Of a stretch of DNA of 64,000 nt, positions 52,386-61,072 are shown piece by piece. The stretch spans positions 1-64,000 of the forward strand of contig NZ_JAGTJJ010000047.1 in assembly GCF_028435365.1 (NCBI RefSeq), given 5' to 3'. The notes under the pieces are model-generated. The model was not told the DNA's origin and ran no database searches. It saw only the letters and a program-made list of their open reading frames with translations. This DNA comes from Polyangium jinanense. Its GTDB lineage: Bacteria; Myxococcota; Polyangia; Polyangiales; Polyangiaceae. Made by a program: the position numbers and the translations under genes. Positions within the stretch are counted from its first letter, which is position 1, and every line of letters begins with the position of its first letter.

Positions 52386-52676
52386 GCGCCCCCCGATGCG
52401 GAAAAACCTAAGGTCACGTGCGGGCTTTGCTCAGAAAATCGGAGCGTCGGAGGTTTGACGGCCAGCGAGCCGGTTCGGGAGAGATCGTGTGGCCCTGGCG
52501 ACAGGACTGCCTGAGGGGCAGTACCTGGCATACCGCAGCGCCTGGCAAGGCGCCTCACCACCCGTGTAGGCCAATTCACGGCTCGTCGAGGTTTCTGGAG
52601 CGCGCTCGCGTTTTGTGCTGGCTTGGAAACGAGACTTGTGGTCGTTTTATCGTCAAGGAGGGCTCATTCGTAGCAC

Positions 52677-53588
52677 ATGGACACGCACCCCTCTCAATTC
52701 GCGGTCCCCCCCGACACCGATGTCGATTCGTTGCGACAGCATATTGCGGATCTGGAGAAGCAGCTCGAAGCTCGCACCAACGAAGTCGTGGCGGCCCGAG
52801 AGGATGCACTTCGTTACCGTCGCTATTTCGATTATGCGCAGATCGGAATGACGGTGACCTCGCTCGAAACCGGCTGGGTGGAGTTCAATCAGCAGCTGTG
52901 CGAACAGCTGGGCTACTCGCCGGAAGAGCTGAAGACCACGAATTGGGTATCCCTCACGCACCCCGATGATGTCTCCCTCGACAAGGAGCTGTTCGAGAAG
53001 CTGGTCCGAGGCGAGATTCATCGATACAGCCTCGACAAACGTTTCGTGCGCAAAGACGGCAGCATCATGTATGGGAATATTCTCATTCAGGGTGTCTACC
53101 GTCCCGACGGGTCGTTCGACCACATCTTCGGCTTCCTGCACGACATCACCGACCGCTGGGAGGGCGAAAGGGAGCGGCTGGCGCTCAAGCAGGAGATCAT
53201 CGACGCACAGAAGCAGGCGCTCCGCGAGCTGTCGACCCCGCTGATCCCCGTCGCCGAGAACATCATCGTCATGCCGCTCGTGGGCACGATTGACAGTGTG
53301 CGCGCGCAGGCCGTGCTCGAGGCATTGCTCGAGGGCGTCACGCGATATCAGGCGAGAATGACCATCCTCGACATCACCGGCGTTCAGGTCATGGATGGCG
53401 AGGTCACGAGCGCGCTCGTGAAAGCCGCCCAGGCCGTGAAGCTCTTGGGCGCGCAGGCGATCCTGACGGGCATTCAGCCGCGTATTGCCAAGACGCTGGT
53501 GGAGCTCGATGCCGATCTGAGCACCGTCATGACTCTCAGCACCGTCCGAGAAGGGATCTCCTACGCCCTAAGGAGGGTGAAGCGATGA
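52677..53588 (+). CDS. RsbR-like PAS-STAS regulator coupled to an isoprenoid-synthase-like gene
   Basis: A 303-residue protein with a short N-terminal coiled coil (VDSLRQHIADLEKQLEAR), a PAS domain (about 40-160, including GMTVTSLETGWVEFN and RFVRKDGSIMYGN) and an RsbR-type STAS domain starting LSTPLIPVAENIIVMPLVG. The STAS strand MTILDITGVQVMDGE keeps the Thr of the DITGV loop, while the second acceptor site is Gly. An in-frame TAG two codons upstream fixes the start at 52677 or later. Its stop overlaps the ATG of the next gene by four bases (ATGA), and an AAGGAGG site lies inside its last codons, so the two proteins are probably made in a fixed ratio. Confidence 0.85.
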   Translation: MDTHPSQFAVPPDTDVDSLRQHIADLEKQLEARTNEVVAAREDALRYRRYFDYAQIGMTVTSLETGWVEFNQQLCEQLGYSPEELKTTNWVSLTHPDDVSLDKELFEKLVRGEIHRYSLDKRFVRKDGSIMYGNILIQGVYRPDGSFDHIFGFLHDITDRWEGERERLALKQEIIDAQKQALRELSTPLIPVAENIIVMPLVGTIDSVRAQAVLEALLEGVTRYQARMTILDITGVQVMDGEVTSALVKAAQAVKLLGAQAILTGIQPRIAKTLVELDADLSTVMTLSTVREGISYALRRVKR

Positions 53589-54772
53589 CGCGTTTTCACG
53601 GGCTGGATGAATGGTTCGAATATTCGACGGCAAGCTGGCGGGCGGCGGGTGACCACGCCTCCCTCGACCCGCGGCTCATCCCCCGGAACCCGACTTCCTA
53701 CAACAGCGAAACCTACCGTTATCTCGCCGCGCGGTATCGGCACCTGTTCCTCGATCTTTACGAGGCCATTCGGACCGACGGGACCCTGATCCGTCAGCAG
53801 CCCGAGCACTTCGCGAAGCAGTGGGCGGCACATTACGACCCGATCACGATCTGGAAACAGGTTTGCCCGCTCTTCGTGTTCGGTCAGGCGCTCGGCGGAC
53901 TCGACGCGCGTCATCGAGACCTCGCCCGTGCATACACGCTGGGGTACGGCATTCCGGTGATGGCCATCGATCGGATGATGGACGCGCTGCCGGGGGCGCC
54001 CTCCACGAAACACACGTGGCTCTTCGTCCTGGCATCCTATGCGCTCGGGCTCGAGCAGCTCCGAAAGGTCGATGCGAAAGCAGCCGTCGAAGGCTGCTTC
54101 CTTCGCCATACCCAGGAAATGTATCACTTTTTCTGGGGCGAGGAACGCGAGCGCTATCGGTTGCCCGACGCCGTCTCCGCGGCCACGCTGAACGAGTATC
54201 TCGAAGGCCATAGCCGCCTCCTGTCCTCCATCTTCTTTCCCGTGACGATCGAGTGGGCTTTTTTGCTCGCCGAGGGAGCATTGCCACCCGAGTTCGCCCC
54301 GGCGCTCGTTGCTTTACGGCGAATGCGCCAGCTCAACGACGAGGTGGTCGACGCCGACGAGGACATTCGCTACGGCATCGTCACGTTCCCCTATTTGCAT
54401 GGCCTGGCCTCGCCCCATGGCGCCGAGCTCGCCGAGAACGTCCTCGCGACCTGGCAGCTCGATCGCGACGAGCCCGATTCGCCGAAGATGGCCCCGCTCA
54501 CCGCAGAGCGCCGCCGCCTCCTGCAGGAGGCCGGGAGCTTGGAGGCGGCCGCGCAGTCTTCGATGCACTTCTTGCGGACGGTCATGCAGGCTGTCATGAG
54601 CCGTTTTCCAGCCGAGAAAGCGTTCGACGTCACCCTGCTGGTCAATCAACGGGTGTCGCACCTGTTCAGGCTGGAGCAGCACGGGTGGCAGGAAATCACC
54701 GGCGTCTACCAGCCGGAGCCGTTCTCGAAATCGAGCGAATCGGCCGTTTCCTTGCACGTTCCTTGGACGTGA
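53585..54772 (+). CDS. divergent class 1 isoprenoid-synthase-like protein
   Basis: The 395-residue, all-helical protein resembles trans-prenyl/terpene synthases. RMRQLNDEVVDADEDIRYG followed by IVTFPYLHGL matches the second aspartate-rich region of polyprenyl synthases (D-x2-D-x3-D, Gly, T-x-P). The first Asp-rich site is weaker, YGIPVMAIDRMMDALPG, with only D-x3-D. Two HTxEMYHFFW-type aromatic stretches lie between them. This suggests a protein that binds or converts an allylic diphosphate with Mg2+, or a former synthase turned sensor. It has a strong AAGGAGG site and is translationally coupled to a PAS-STAS regulator. No carotenoid, hopanoid or terpene-tailoring gene is nearby. The superfamily assignment is moderately sure; the reaction is unknown. 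Confidence 0.65.
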   Translation: MTRFHGLDEWFEYSTASWRAAGDHASLDPRLIPRNPTSYNSETYRYLAARYRHLFLDLYEAIRTDGTLIRQQPEHFAKQWAAHYDPITIWKQVCPLFVFGQALGGLDARHRDLARAYTLGYGIPVMAIDRMMDALPGAPSTKHTWLFVLASYALGLEQLRKVDAKAAVEGCFLRHTQEMYHFFWGEERERYRLPDAVSAATLNEYLEGHSRLLSSIFFPVTIEWAFLLAEGALPPEFAPALVALRRMRQLNDEVVDADEDIRYGIVTFPYLHGLASPHGAELAENVLATWQLDRDEPDSPKMAPLTAERRRLLQEAGSLEAAAQSSMHFLRTVMQAVMSRFPAEKAFDVTLLVNQRVSHLFRLEQHGWQEITGVYQPEPFSKSSESAVSLHVPWT

Positions 54773-54773
54773 G

Positions 54774-54790
54774 CACGCCTTCCCGGCGTG
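54774..54790. terminator. small hairpin between convergent genes
   Basis: CACGCC and GGCGTG are separated by five bases in the 19-bp gap between the isoprenoid-synthase-like gene and the DHA2 transporter gene. It could help end transcripts from both sides; there is no T-tract. Confidence 0.35.
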
Positions 54791-54791
54791 A

Positions 54792-56174
54792 TTAGCGCGT
54801 TTCCGCGGAGGGCACGGGCGTCGGGAGACGGCCGGGCAGGAGAAGCGCGCAGCCGAGGGTCACGACCAGCGATACGCAAAAAATCACGATCGAAGTCGCG
54901 TGCTCGTGCCTGGCGATTTCGGGGACCTTGCTCTCCGTGAGGACCAGGCCGAGCACGGTCAAGCCGGCAATGCCGCCGAGGTAGCGCATGGTGGACGTGA
55001 GGCCCGCCGCCATTCCGCTTTTTTCTCGGGGCACGTCGTTCATCGACGAGGCTTGCGACGGCGCCGACGTCAGGCCGAGGCCCAGCCCGAGCAAGCCGAG
55101 CGCGGGCACCGCGTCCGTCACGGAATGGAAGGGGAGGAGCACGAGCAGCACCATTCCACCGAGCGCGAGCGCAGAGCCGGCGAGTGCCACGGCGCGCGCG
55201 CCGAAGCGCTCGGACGCTCGACCCGCGACGGGGGAGGCGACGATCATCATGGCCATCATCGTGACCAGCGTATTGCCGACGTCACGTGGCCCGGCGCCGA
55301 AGAGCCGCCCCGCCACCTGCGGCAGCTCGAACAGCGTCGAATACATGGCGAAGTTCTGGATCGCAATGAGCAAGCTCCCCGCGACGAACGTCCGGCGCCG
55401 GAACAACGAGAAATCGATGATGGGATCCGCGGCGCGCCGTTCCCACAAGGCGAACGGGACGAACCCGAGGACGCCGAGCGCGGCCGCCCATCGGAGGTCC
55501 TTGTTTTCGAGGCCGATCACGAGCCCGAGGAGCGAGGCCCCGAGCAGTACGGAGCCGAGCAGGTCGAAGCGCGGTCGCGCCACGGCGGGCTCGTTCGGCC
55601 GTGACGTCGCGGACGCGCCGAGGTGCAAGACCGCGGCCGAGACGAGCAGGACCGGTACGTTCGCGAGGAAAATGGAGGTCCACCCGAAATGCGTGACGAG
55701 CAGCGCCCCGATCTTCGGCCCGAGGCCTGCCGAGAGGCCCAGAATGGCGCCCAGCGTGCCGAATGCGCGTCCTCGCACCTCCGCCGGGAGCTCCGTGCGG
55801 AGCAGGGCAAACGCGCTCGGAGCGAGGATCGCGCCACCCGCGGCCATGAGAATGCGCGCGGCCGTGAGCCCCGGGAGCCGGGGCCAGACGTAAGCGAGCG
55901 CGGCGCCGAGCGCGAAGAGGACCTGGCCCAGCGCGATCGCCCGCCGATACCCGAGCCGATCGCCGAGCTTGCCGCCCGGGCTTTGCAGGACGATGTTCGT
56001 GAGCAGATAACTCGAGACGAGCCCCTGCCGGAGCACGCTCGATTCGGCGTGGAGGTCGCGCGACATCTCGGGCAATGCGACGGCCACCATCGTCGAGTTG
56101 AGCGGCGCGAGCGAGGCCGACAGCGCGATCGCGACGAGCAGCCGCGCGGGAATGCGGGGGCGGGGCTCAGCCAC
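54792..56174 (-). CDS. DHA2-type MFS drug exporter
   Basis: The 460-residue membrane protein has the 14-helix look of the DHA2/EmrB group. LNSTMVAVALPEMSRDLH is the helix-1 motif, GGKLGDRLGYRRAIALGQ is MFS motif A, and GLSAGLGPKIGALLVTHFGW is the antiporter motif C region. Such proteins expel hydrophobic drugs with protons. The GTG at 56174 overlaps the stop of the ATP-grasp gene by eight bases, so it is the third gene of an operon behind two PEP-synthase-like subunits and divergent from a TetR gene. Export of the enzyme's substrate or product is a natural inference. Confidence 0.88.
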   Translation of the reverse strand: MAEPRPRIPARLLVAIALSASLAPLNSTMVAVALPEMSRDLHAESSVLRQGLVSSYLLTNIVLQSPGGKLGDRLGYRRAIALGQVLFALGAALAYVWPRLPGLTAARILMAAGGAILAPSAFALLRTELPAEVRGRAFGTLGAILGLSAGLGPKIGALLVTHFGWTSIFLANVPVLLVSAAVLHLGASATSRPNEPAVARPRFDLLGSVLLGASLLGLVIGLENKDLRWAAALGVLGFVPFALWERRAADPIIDFSLFRRRTFVAGSLLIAIQNFAMYSTLFELPQVAGRLFGAGPRDVGNTLVTMMAMMIVASPVAGRASERFGARAVALAGSALALGGMVLLVLLPFHSVTDAVPALGLLGLGLGLTSAPSQASSMNDVPREKSGMAAGLTSTMRYLGGIAGLTVLGLVLTESKVPEIARHEHATSIVIFCVSLVVTLGCALLLPGRLPTPVPSAETR

Positions 56175-56973
56175 GGGTGATCGCTCTCCTCTGGAGCAGA
56201 TAGAGGCGATCCGCGGCGAACGCCCATTCCAGATCCTGCGTCCCACCGAAGGCCGCCTCGCAGGTCGAGGCCAGCGCGTCGAGCGCGGCGAGGTGCGCGT
56301 CGTCGAGGCACAACGCCGAGACTTTGTGCGCGGGGACGGGGACCTCGGCCGTGCCGCCTTCCTCGCTCCACAGGATCGCGCAGTCCTTCTCGCCCGGCAT
56401 CTTTTCGAGAACACGACCTCCGCGGGCCACGCGATAATGGTCCGGTGTGACGATCCCCGCGACGACCGCCTCGCCGAGGCCCCACGTCGCTTCGATGACG
56501 CGCTCGTCGGCGCCCGTCGTCGGGTGGCGGGTGAAGAGCACGCCCGCGCAATCGGCGTGGACGAGCCTCTGCACGACGACGCCCATGCGAGGCTCCTGCG
56601 GGAGCCCGAGCTTGCGTCGATACGCGAGCGCCGACGCCGTCCGCGCCGAGCCGTGCACGGTCGCGAGCGCATCGAGCAATTGGCGGACGCTCCGCACGTT
56701 CAAGACCGTCGCATGTTGCCCGGCAAAACTCGCCGCGGCGCCGTCCTCGCCGATCCCGGAGGACCGCACCGCCACGGGCCCGGCGAGCGTCGCGAATGCG
56801 TCGAAGAGCCGGCCGCGCAGCGCCTCGTCTCCCGCGACGACGCGATCCACGCATTCGGACGAGAGCGCGAACGCCGGCGGTACGGGCAGGCCGCTTTGGT
56901 GCGCTTGCCCGAGCTGCGCGGCTTTTCCGCCGAAATCGGCCTCCGGAAGGTGTTCGTCGAGCGCCGCGATCAT
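56167..56973 (-). CDS. ATP-grasp (PEP/pyruvate-binding) subunit of a split PEP-utilising phosphotransferase
   Basis: At 268 residues this is a stand-alone N-terminal domain of the PEP synthase/PPDK/rifampicin phosphotransferase family. It shows GGKAAQLGQAHQSGLPVPPA, the Arg-containing nucleotide loop VAVRSSGIGEDGAAASFAGQ, VVVQRLVHADCAGVLFTRHP, VIEATWGLGEAVVAGIVTPD and the closing QDLEWAFAADRLYLLQRRAI. It should bind ATP and pass the beta-phosphate to the mobile His domain of the partner encoded just upstream (overlap ATGA). In single-chain relatives this domain precedes the His domain; here the genes are in the opposite order, as in phenylphosphate synthase (ppsA-ppsB). Confidence 0.85.
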   Translation of the reverse strand: MIAALDEHLPEADFGGKAAQLGQAHQSGLPVPPAFALSSECVDRVVAGDEALRGRLFDAFATLAGPVAVRSSGIGEDGAAASFAGQHATVLNVRSVRQLLDALATVHGSARTASALAYRRKLGLPQEPRMGVVVQRLVHADCAGVLFTRHPTTGADERVIEATWGLGEAVVAGIVTPDHYRVARGGRVLEKMPGEKDCAILWSEEGGTAEVPVPAHKVSALCLDDAHLAALDALASTCEAAFGGTQDLEWAFAADRLYLLQRRAITRG

Positions 56974-58745
56974 AACGCCACCTCCGCCACGAACGAGGGC
57001 GCCGCGGCGAGGACCGTCACTTCGCCGGTCGCGCCGTCAACGCGCACGCGCGCGCCGTCGGGGATCGTCGTCGTCGCCTCTTTCGTGCCGACGATACCGG
57101 GAATGCCATATTCGCGGGCCACGATCGCCGCGTGGGAGAGCTGCCCGCCTCGATCCGTCACGATCGCGCCGAGCAGCGGGAGCACGACATTGAAGTAAGC
57201 CGACGTCGACCGCGTCACGAGCACGTCGCCTTTCTGGATTCGCCCGAAATCCGCAGGGTCGAGGACGACACGCGCCGTTCCTTCGTACACGCCCGCATTG
57301 ATGGTGAGCCCCTTGACGCGCACGGCAGAGCTCTCGGTCTCGGGCGGTTTTCCCACGTCCGCATGGTCCGCGGTCATGTCGGCCATGAGCATGTTCATGG
57401 CCTTCATCGCGCGGCGCGCTGCGGCTGGGAACACGTCGAGGGGCGGGGGCTCGCCGGGCGGCGCATTCAACCACGGAGGCGCGTGTTCGAGCGTCATCGT
57501 CGCGCGATAAAGGGTGCGCTTGCCGATTTCTGCCGCGGAGGGGCCGCTTCGGCCTTCGAGAAGCGCGAACATCTCGTCGACCGTGAGGTCTGCGGCGTGC
57601 TCGCGATCCTCGACCTTCCCGGCGGAGGCGAGCCGGCGCCCCACCTCGAGCACGGCCCTGCGCGCGAGCCCCGTCCCCCAGCTATCGGCGTAAATGCCTC
57701 GCTCGTCGCGCAGCCGGTTCACGAGTCGCGCCTCGCCGAGCAGCTCGTCGAATTGCGCCCGTCGTCCCGCCGGCACGCGTGCGCGGATCTCCCGCTCCTT
57801 TTCGTCGCGCGCGGCGAGCGCCTCCTGCCCGCGATCCTGCTCGACCGTCGCTCGAATCGCTCGGACGAGCATGTCCGGCAGCTCGCCCGCCGTCTTGTCC
57901 GAAACGTCGTAGCCGATCGACCGATAGCGCACGAGATCCAGATACCCACGCGCCGCCACCCCGACCTCGCCCGGCATCGCCACGAGCGCATCGAGCACGC
58001 TCTGCGCATGGCCCCGCCGAGCGAGCACCGCGCGGCCCTCCTCACTCGCGCGGAGCGCCTTCGCCAGCGCTTCGAGCTCGTCGATTGCGATTCCGCGGGC
58101 GAGCGGCGACGTTCCTCGCAAAAGCGAGAGCGCCTCCCCCGTGCTCACGCCCGTCCATTCGCAGACGTGCGCGAGGTAATCCCCCGTCGGCAGCATGCCC
58201 GTGAAGTTGTACGTGTGGTGGAGCGTGATCATCTCCGCCATGTGCGCCCGCGCGCGCTCTACGTGCGCACGAAGCGCCTGGAGATCGAGCGTCGCCGGAT
58301 CGATCGCCTGGAGGGCCAGGTGCTTCTCGATGGCGCGCGGTTTGTCGACCCGATCCCAGTGCTGGAGGTCCGTGCGCCAGAGTTTCGTTTCGAAGACACG
58401 CTCGCATCGCTCGAAGCGCGCACGAATGTCGGGATGCAGGCGGAAGAGGAGCCACATCACGGGCTTCGGCGGCGGCCCGCTGCCCAGGCGCGAGGCCAGG
58501 CCCGCAGGGATGCCGAGCGGCACCATCTGAGCGTAGGCGAAGCCATTCACCATGGCCATGGTCATCCCTTTCATGGGAAGCCCGTATCGCTCCATTCCCT
58601 TCGCGAACCCTACCGGGAGGCCCCTCGTCAGCGCGTCGGCGCCAAATCGCGAGCCAGGGCGCGTGAAATGCGTTTTCTCGATCTCCCAGGGGCCGGGCCC
58701 GGGCGGCTCGAACCTGATATCGGCGAACATCGGATGGACCTTCAT
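56970..58745 (-). CDS. substrate-binding and phospho-His subunit of a split PEP-utilising phosphotransferase
   Basis: A 591-residue partner of the ATP-grasp protein. The last 100 residues are the PEP-utiliser mobile domain with KGDVLVTRSTSAYF and GGQLSHAAIVAREYGIPGIV, in which the catalytic His is about residue 538. The preceding 450 residues are helical, start FEPPGPGPWEIEKTHFTRPG and correspond in position to the rifampicin-binding domain of Rph or the central part of phenylphosphate synthase. Together the two chains total 859 residues, close to single-chain Rph. The ATG at 58745 follows GAGGTGAAGGC; a GTG nine bases upstream is possible. The acceptor could be an antibiotic or a phenol; the TetR/exporter context favours an antibiotic. 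Confidence 0.8.
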   Translation of the reverse strand: MKVHPMFADIRFEPPGPGPWEIEKTHFTRPGSRFGADALTRGLPVGFAKGMERYGLPMKGMTMAMVNGFAYAQMVPLGIPAGLASRLGSGPPPKPVMWLLFRLHPDIRARFERCERVFETKLWRTDLQHWDRVDKPRAIEKHLALQAIDPATLDLQALRAHVERARAHMAEMITLHHTYNFTGMLPTGDYLAHVCEWTGVSTGEALSLLRGTSPLARGIAIDELEALAKALRASEEGRAVLARRGHAQSVLDALVAMPGEVGVAARGYLDLVRYRSIGYDVSDKTAGELPDMLVRAIRATVEQDRGQEALAARDEKEREIRARVPAGRRAQFDELLGEARLVNRLRDERGIYADSWGTGLARRAVLEVGRRLASAGKVEDREHAADLTVDEMFALLEGRSGPSAAEIGKRTLYRATMTLEHAPPWLNAPPGEPPPLDVFPAAARRAMKAMNMLMADMTADHADVGKPPETESSAVRVKGLTINAGVYEGTARVVLDPADFGRIQKGDVLVTRSTSAYFNVVLPLLGAIVTDRGGQLSHAAIVAREYGIPGIVGTKEATTTIPDGARVRVDGATGEVTVLAAAPSFVAEVAL

Positions 58746-58818
58746 TGCCTTCACCTCGTCCTGATGGTGACGATCTCGTTACGAACGCATGACGATTCCG
58801 AGGCTACGGGCTCCGACC

Positions 58819-58860
58819 CTGGACGTCCAGTACTCTCTGACCATCTGGGAAAGTTGGTCA
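58819..58860. promoter_or_regulatory. candidate TetR operators between the divergent TetR and phosphotransferase genes
   Basis: CTGGACGTCCAG (58819-58830) is a perfect 12-bp palindrome, and TGACCA (58838-58843) is mirrored by TGGTCA (58855-58860) with an 11-bp spacer. Both fall in the 170-bp region separating the start codons. Paired dyads between a TetR gene and its target operon are the usual arrangement; binding is not shown. Confidence 0.45.
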
Positions 58861-58915
58861 TCCGGTACCAGCACCTCTTGGTTCTCGGTCGGGGACCGCT
58901 GTAGAGTACGGCGTG

Positions 58916-59617
58916 ATGGCAGCGTGCGATGACGAACAACACCGAGCGCGCGGCGAGCGGATCCTCGCGGAAGCACAGGAGCTTCTTCTCGGGTGGGGCT
59001 ACAAGCGGGTCACGATCGACGACATCGCGCGTCGTGCTCGTGTAGGAAAGGGCACCATCTACCTCCACTGGAAGTCGAAGGAAGCGCTCTTCATGGAGCT
59101 GCTGCGTCGTGAGATGGCTTCCATGCTCGGTGCGCAGCTCGACGACATGCGAGGGGATCCGAGGACGGTCTTGCCGCACCGGATGCTTCGCTCGATGTTC
59201 CTGCTCCACGCCGGGCGCCCGCTCGCCAGGGCCATTTTCGGAGAGGACACCGACATTCTGGGAGCGCTCGCGCCGGACCGATCGACGCCGTCCTTGGCGC
59301 GCGCCCTCGGGCTCACGGACCTGCTCCATCGGATGTTGCAGGCCTTCAGGGAGCACGGGCTCTTGCGCTTGGATCGCTCGCTCGCCGACCAGGCGCATTC
59401 CATCGAGGCCATCCTGGCGGGTTCGTTTTTGCTCACGAAGCTGCAGCCGCACGAGGCGCCCACGCTGGAGCGGCAGGCGGACATCCTGGCAACCACGGTA
59501 CGAGACGCATTCGAGAGGCCCGATCCGCCGGATTGCGCAGCCGTGGAAGCGGCGGCGGTGCGTCTCGGCAAGATGCTCGACGAGATGCGCACGCACCTGC
59601 TCGGCGGACGAGCTTAG
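58916..59617 (+). CDS. TetR family regulator divergent from the phosphotransferase/exporter operon
   Basis: The 233-residue protein has a standard TetR helix-turn-helix: VTIDDIARRARVGKGTIYLH followed by WKSKEALFMELL. The C-terminal helical ligand domain is Leu-rich (DLLHRMLQAFREHGLLRLDR). The ATG at 58916 is preferred over a GTG three bases upstream. Its position opposite the phosphotransferase and DHA2 exporter genes suggests it represses them until the drug-like ligand binds. Confidence 0.88.
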   Translation: MAACDDEQHRARGERILAEAQELLLGWGYKRVTIDDIARRARVGKGTIYLHWKSKEALFMELLRREMASMLGAQLDDMRGDPRTVLPHRMLRSMFLLHAGRPLARAIFGEDTDILGALAPDRSTPSLARALGLTDLLHRMLQAFREHGLLRLDRSLADQAHSIEAILAGSFLLTKLQPHEAPTLERQADILATTVRDAFERPDPPDCAAVEAAAVRLGKMLDEMRTHLLGGRA

Positions 59618-59695
59618 GTGCCTCGGAGAAATTTTTTTTCGCGCGATCGATGAGTTCTCGGCGCGGGCCCGGTCTACGTGGACAAGGAGACCACG

Positions 59696-60490
59696 ATGAC
59701 GACGGGTACGCGCAAGACGCACGATTTTTGCTGGATCAACCTGATGACCCCGGAGGCCGAGCGCGCGCGCGCGTTCTTCGGCGCGCTGTTCGGCTGGACG
59801 TACGGTGAGATGCCGGGTGTCCCCGGGGGGCAGCTCATCCTTGTCGGGGAGCGCACGGCCGGCGCGCTGATGGATCTTGCAGCGGCGAACATGCCGCAAG
59901 GCACGCCGCCGGTCATCGGGGTCATGGTGAAGGTCGAGAGCGCCGACGCCGCCGTCGCGAAGGTCACCTCGCTCGGCGGGCGCGCCGAGCCGGCATTCGA
60001 TGTGCTCGAAAATGGCAGGATGGCCATGTGCACGGACCCGAACGGCGCCGTCTTCGCCGTGTGGCAGCCGAAAAAGGAGGCCGGCATGGACGTCGACAGC
60101 CACGCGCACGGCGCGCCGAGCTGGTTCGAGACGATCACGAGCGACGTCGGCCGAGCGACGGCGTTTTACGCAACGCTTTTCGGCTGGACGCCGGAGGAGC
60201 AGCAGCCGGTGCCCGGCATGACGTACACACTTTTTAAGCTCGACGGTGTCCCCGTTGCCGGCGCGATGCAGGCCCTGCCGCACGTGGGGGACGTCCCGCC
60301 GCATTGGGGCATGTCCTTCGCGGTCACGAATGCCGACGAGACGGTGCGTCGCGGCGTGGAGCTCGGCGCGTCGCTCTGCATTCCGGTGCAGGAGCTCCCC
60401 TGTGTCGGTCGTTTCGCGCTGCTCAAATCGCCGCAAGGGGTCCCGTTCCACATCGTCGAGTGGGCGCGTCCCACAGGCGCCGCCGAATGA
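59696..60490 (+). CDS. tandem VOC (glyoxalase/bleomycin-resistance fold) protein
   Basis: A 264-residue cytoplasmic protein with two VOC domains. The first (about 10-125) opens DFCWINLMTPEAERARAFFG and closes MCTDPNGAVFAVWQP; the second (about 140-258) opens SWFETITSDVGRATAFYATL and closes LLKSPQGVPFHIVEW. Metal-binding Glu/His positions are partly kept. Such proteins act as dioxygenases, isomerases or drug-binding resistance proteins. The ATG at 59696 has AAGGAGA upstream; a GTG at 59678 is less likely. It lies 78 bp behind the TetR gene in the same direction and could belong to the same resistance locus. Confidence 0.82.
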   Translation: MTTGTRKTHDFCWINLMTPEAERARAFFGALFGWTYGEMPGVPGGQLILVGERTAGALMDLAAANMPQGTPPVIGVMVKVESADAAVAKVTSLGGRAEPAFDVLENGRMAMCTDPNGAVFAVWQPKKEAGMDVDSHAHGAPSWFETITSDVGRATAFYATLFGWTPEEQQPVPGMTYTLFKLDGVPVAGAMQALPHVGDVPPHWGMSFAVTNADETVRRGVELGASLCIPVQELPCVGRFALLKSPQGVPFHIVEWARPTGAAE

Positions 60491-60496
60491 CTCCGT

Positions 60497-61072
60497 TCAG
60501 GCCTTCTCGCGCGCGGCTTTGAGCGCCAAGGACCACCAGACGAGCTCGTCCAGCATGGCGGTGGCGTTTTTCTGCAGGTGCTCGATTTCCGCGAGGCTCT
60601 TCCCCTGCTTCGCCGCGAAAAAGTCCGCGCCCTGGATGTGAACGCCGGTCCGGGTCGGCGCCATCTGCAGCTCGACGCAAATGAGACGTAGCTGCTCGAC
60701 GGCGCGCGCCCCGCCGACGCTCCCGTACCCCACGCAGGCGGCGGCCTTCCGGATCCACTCCACGTAGGCGTAATCGAGCGCGTTTTTGAGCACGCCGGGC
60801 GGCGCACGATTGTACTCGGGCGTGACGAAGATGTAGCCGTCGAATTCCGCCACCTTCTTCTGCCAGCGCTGGGCGACCTCGTTCTTGCTCGGCGCCCAGG
60901 CGTTCGAGGCCACCTCGTCGAAAAAGGGCATGGGGAAATTGCGCAGGTCGAGGATCTCGGCGTCGACGTCGTCACGCCGCGAGGCCAGATCGAAGATCCA
61001 CTGGGCGGGCTTGTGGCCGAACCGCGTCGCGCGCGTGGTGCCGATGAGGATGCCGATCCGGAGCTTCGTCAT
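60497..61072 (-). CDS. NADPH-dependent FMN reductase family protein
   Basis: The product (about 191 residues) has a flavodoxin-like fold of the SsuE/azoreductase family: IGILIGTTRATRFGHKPAQW binds the FMN phosphate, and VTPEYNRAPPGVLKNALDYA followed by YVEW is the family's signature loop. It should reduce FMN, quinones or similar compounds using NAD(P)H in the cytoplasm. Starts at 61081 or 61072 are both possible; upstream in-frame codons do not look like the family. It converges with the VOC gene (six bases between stops). Confidence 0.85.
   Translation of the reverse strand: MTKLRIGILIGTTRATRFGHKPAQWIFDLASRRDDVDAEILDLRNFPMPFFDEVASNAWAPSKNEVAQRWQKKVAEFDGYIFVTPEYNRAPPGVLKNALDYAYVEWIRKAAACVGYGSVGGARAVEQLRLICVELQMAPTRTGVHIQGADFFAAKQGKSLAEIEHLQKNATAMLDELVWWSLALKAAREKA

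Noticed and set aside
53585..54772. Terpene or carotenoid biosynthetic cluster around the isoprenoid-synthase-like gene
   Set aside because: No phytoene, cyclase, P450 or MEP/mevalonate gene is adjacent; neighbours are a regulator and an unrelated exporter operon.
56175..56672. Longer DHA2 transporter starting far upstream inside the ATP-grasp gene
   Set aside because: The extra 166 residues are Arg/Ser-rich out-of-frame translation of the ATP-grasp gene; the GTG at 56174 begins directly before the transporter's first hydrophilic leader and helix.
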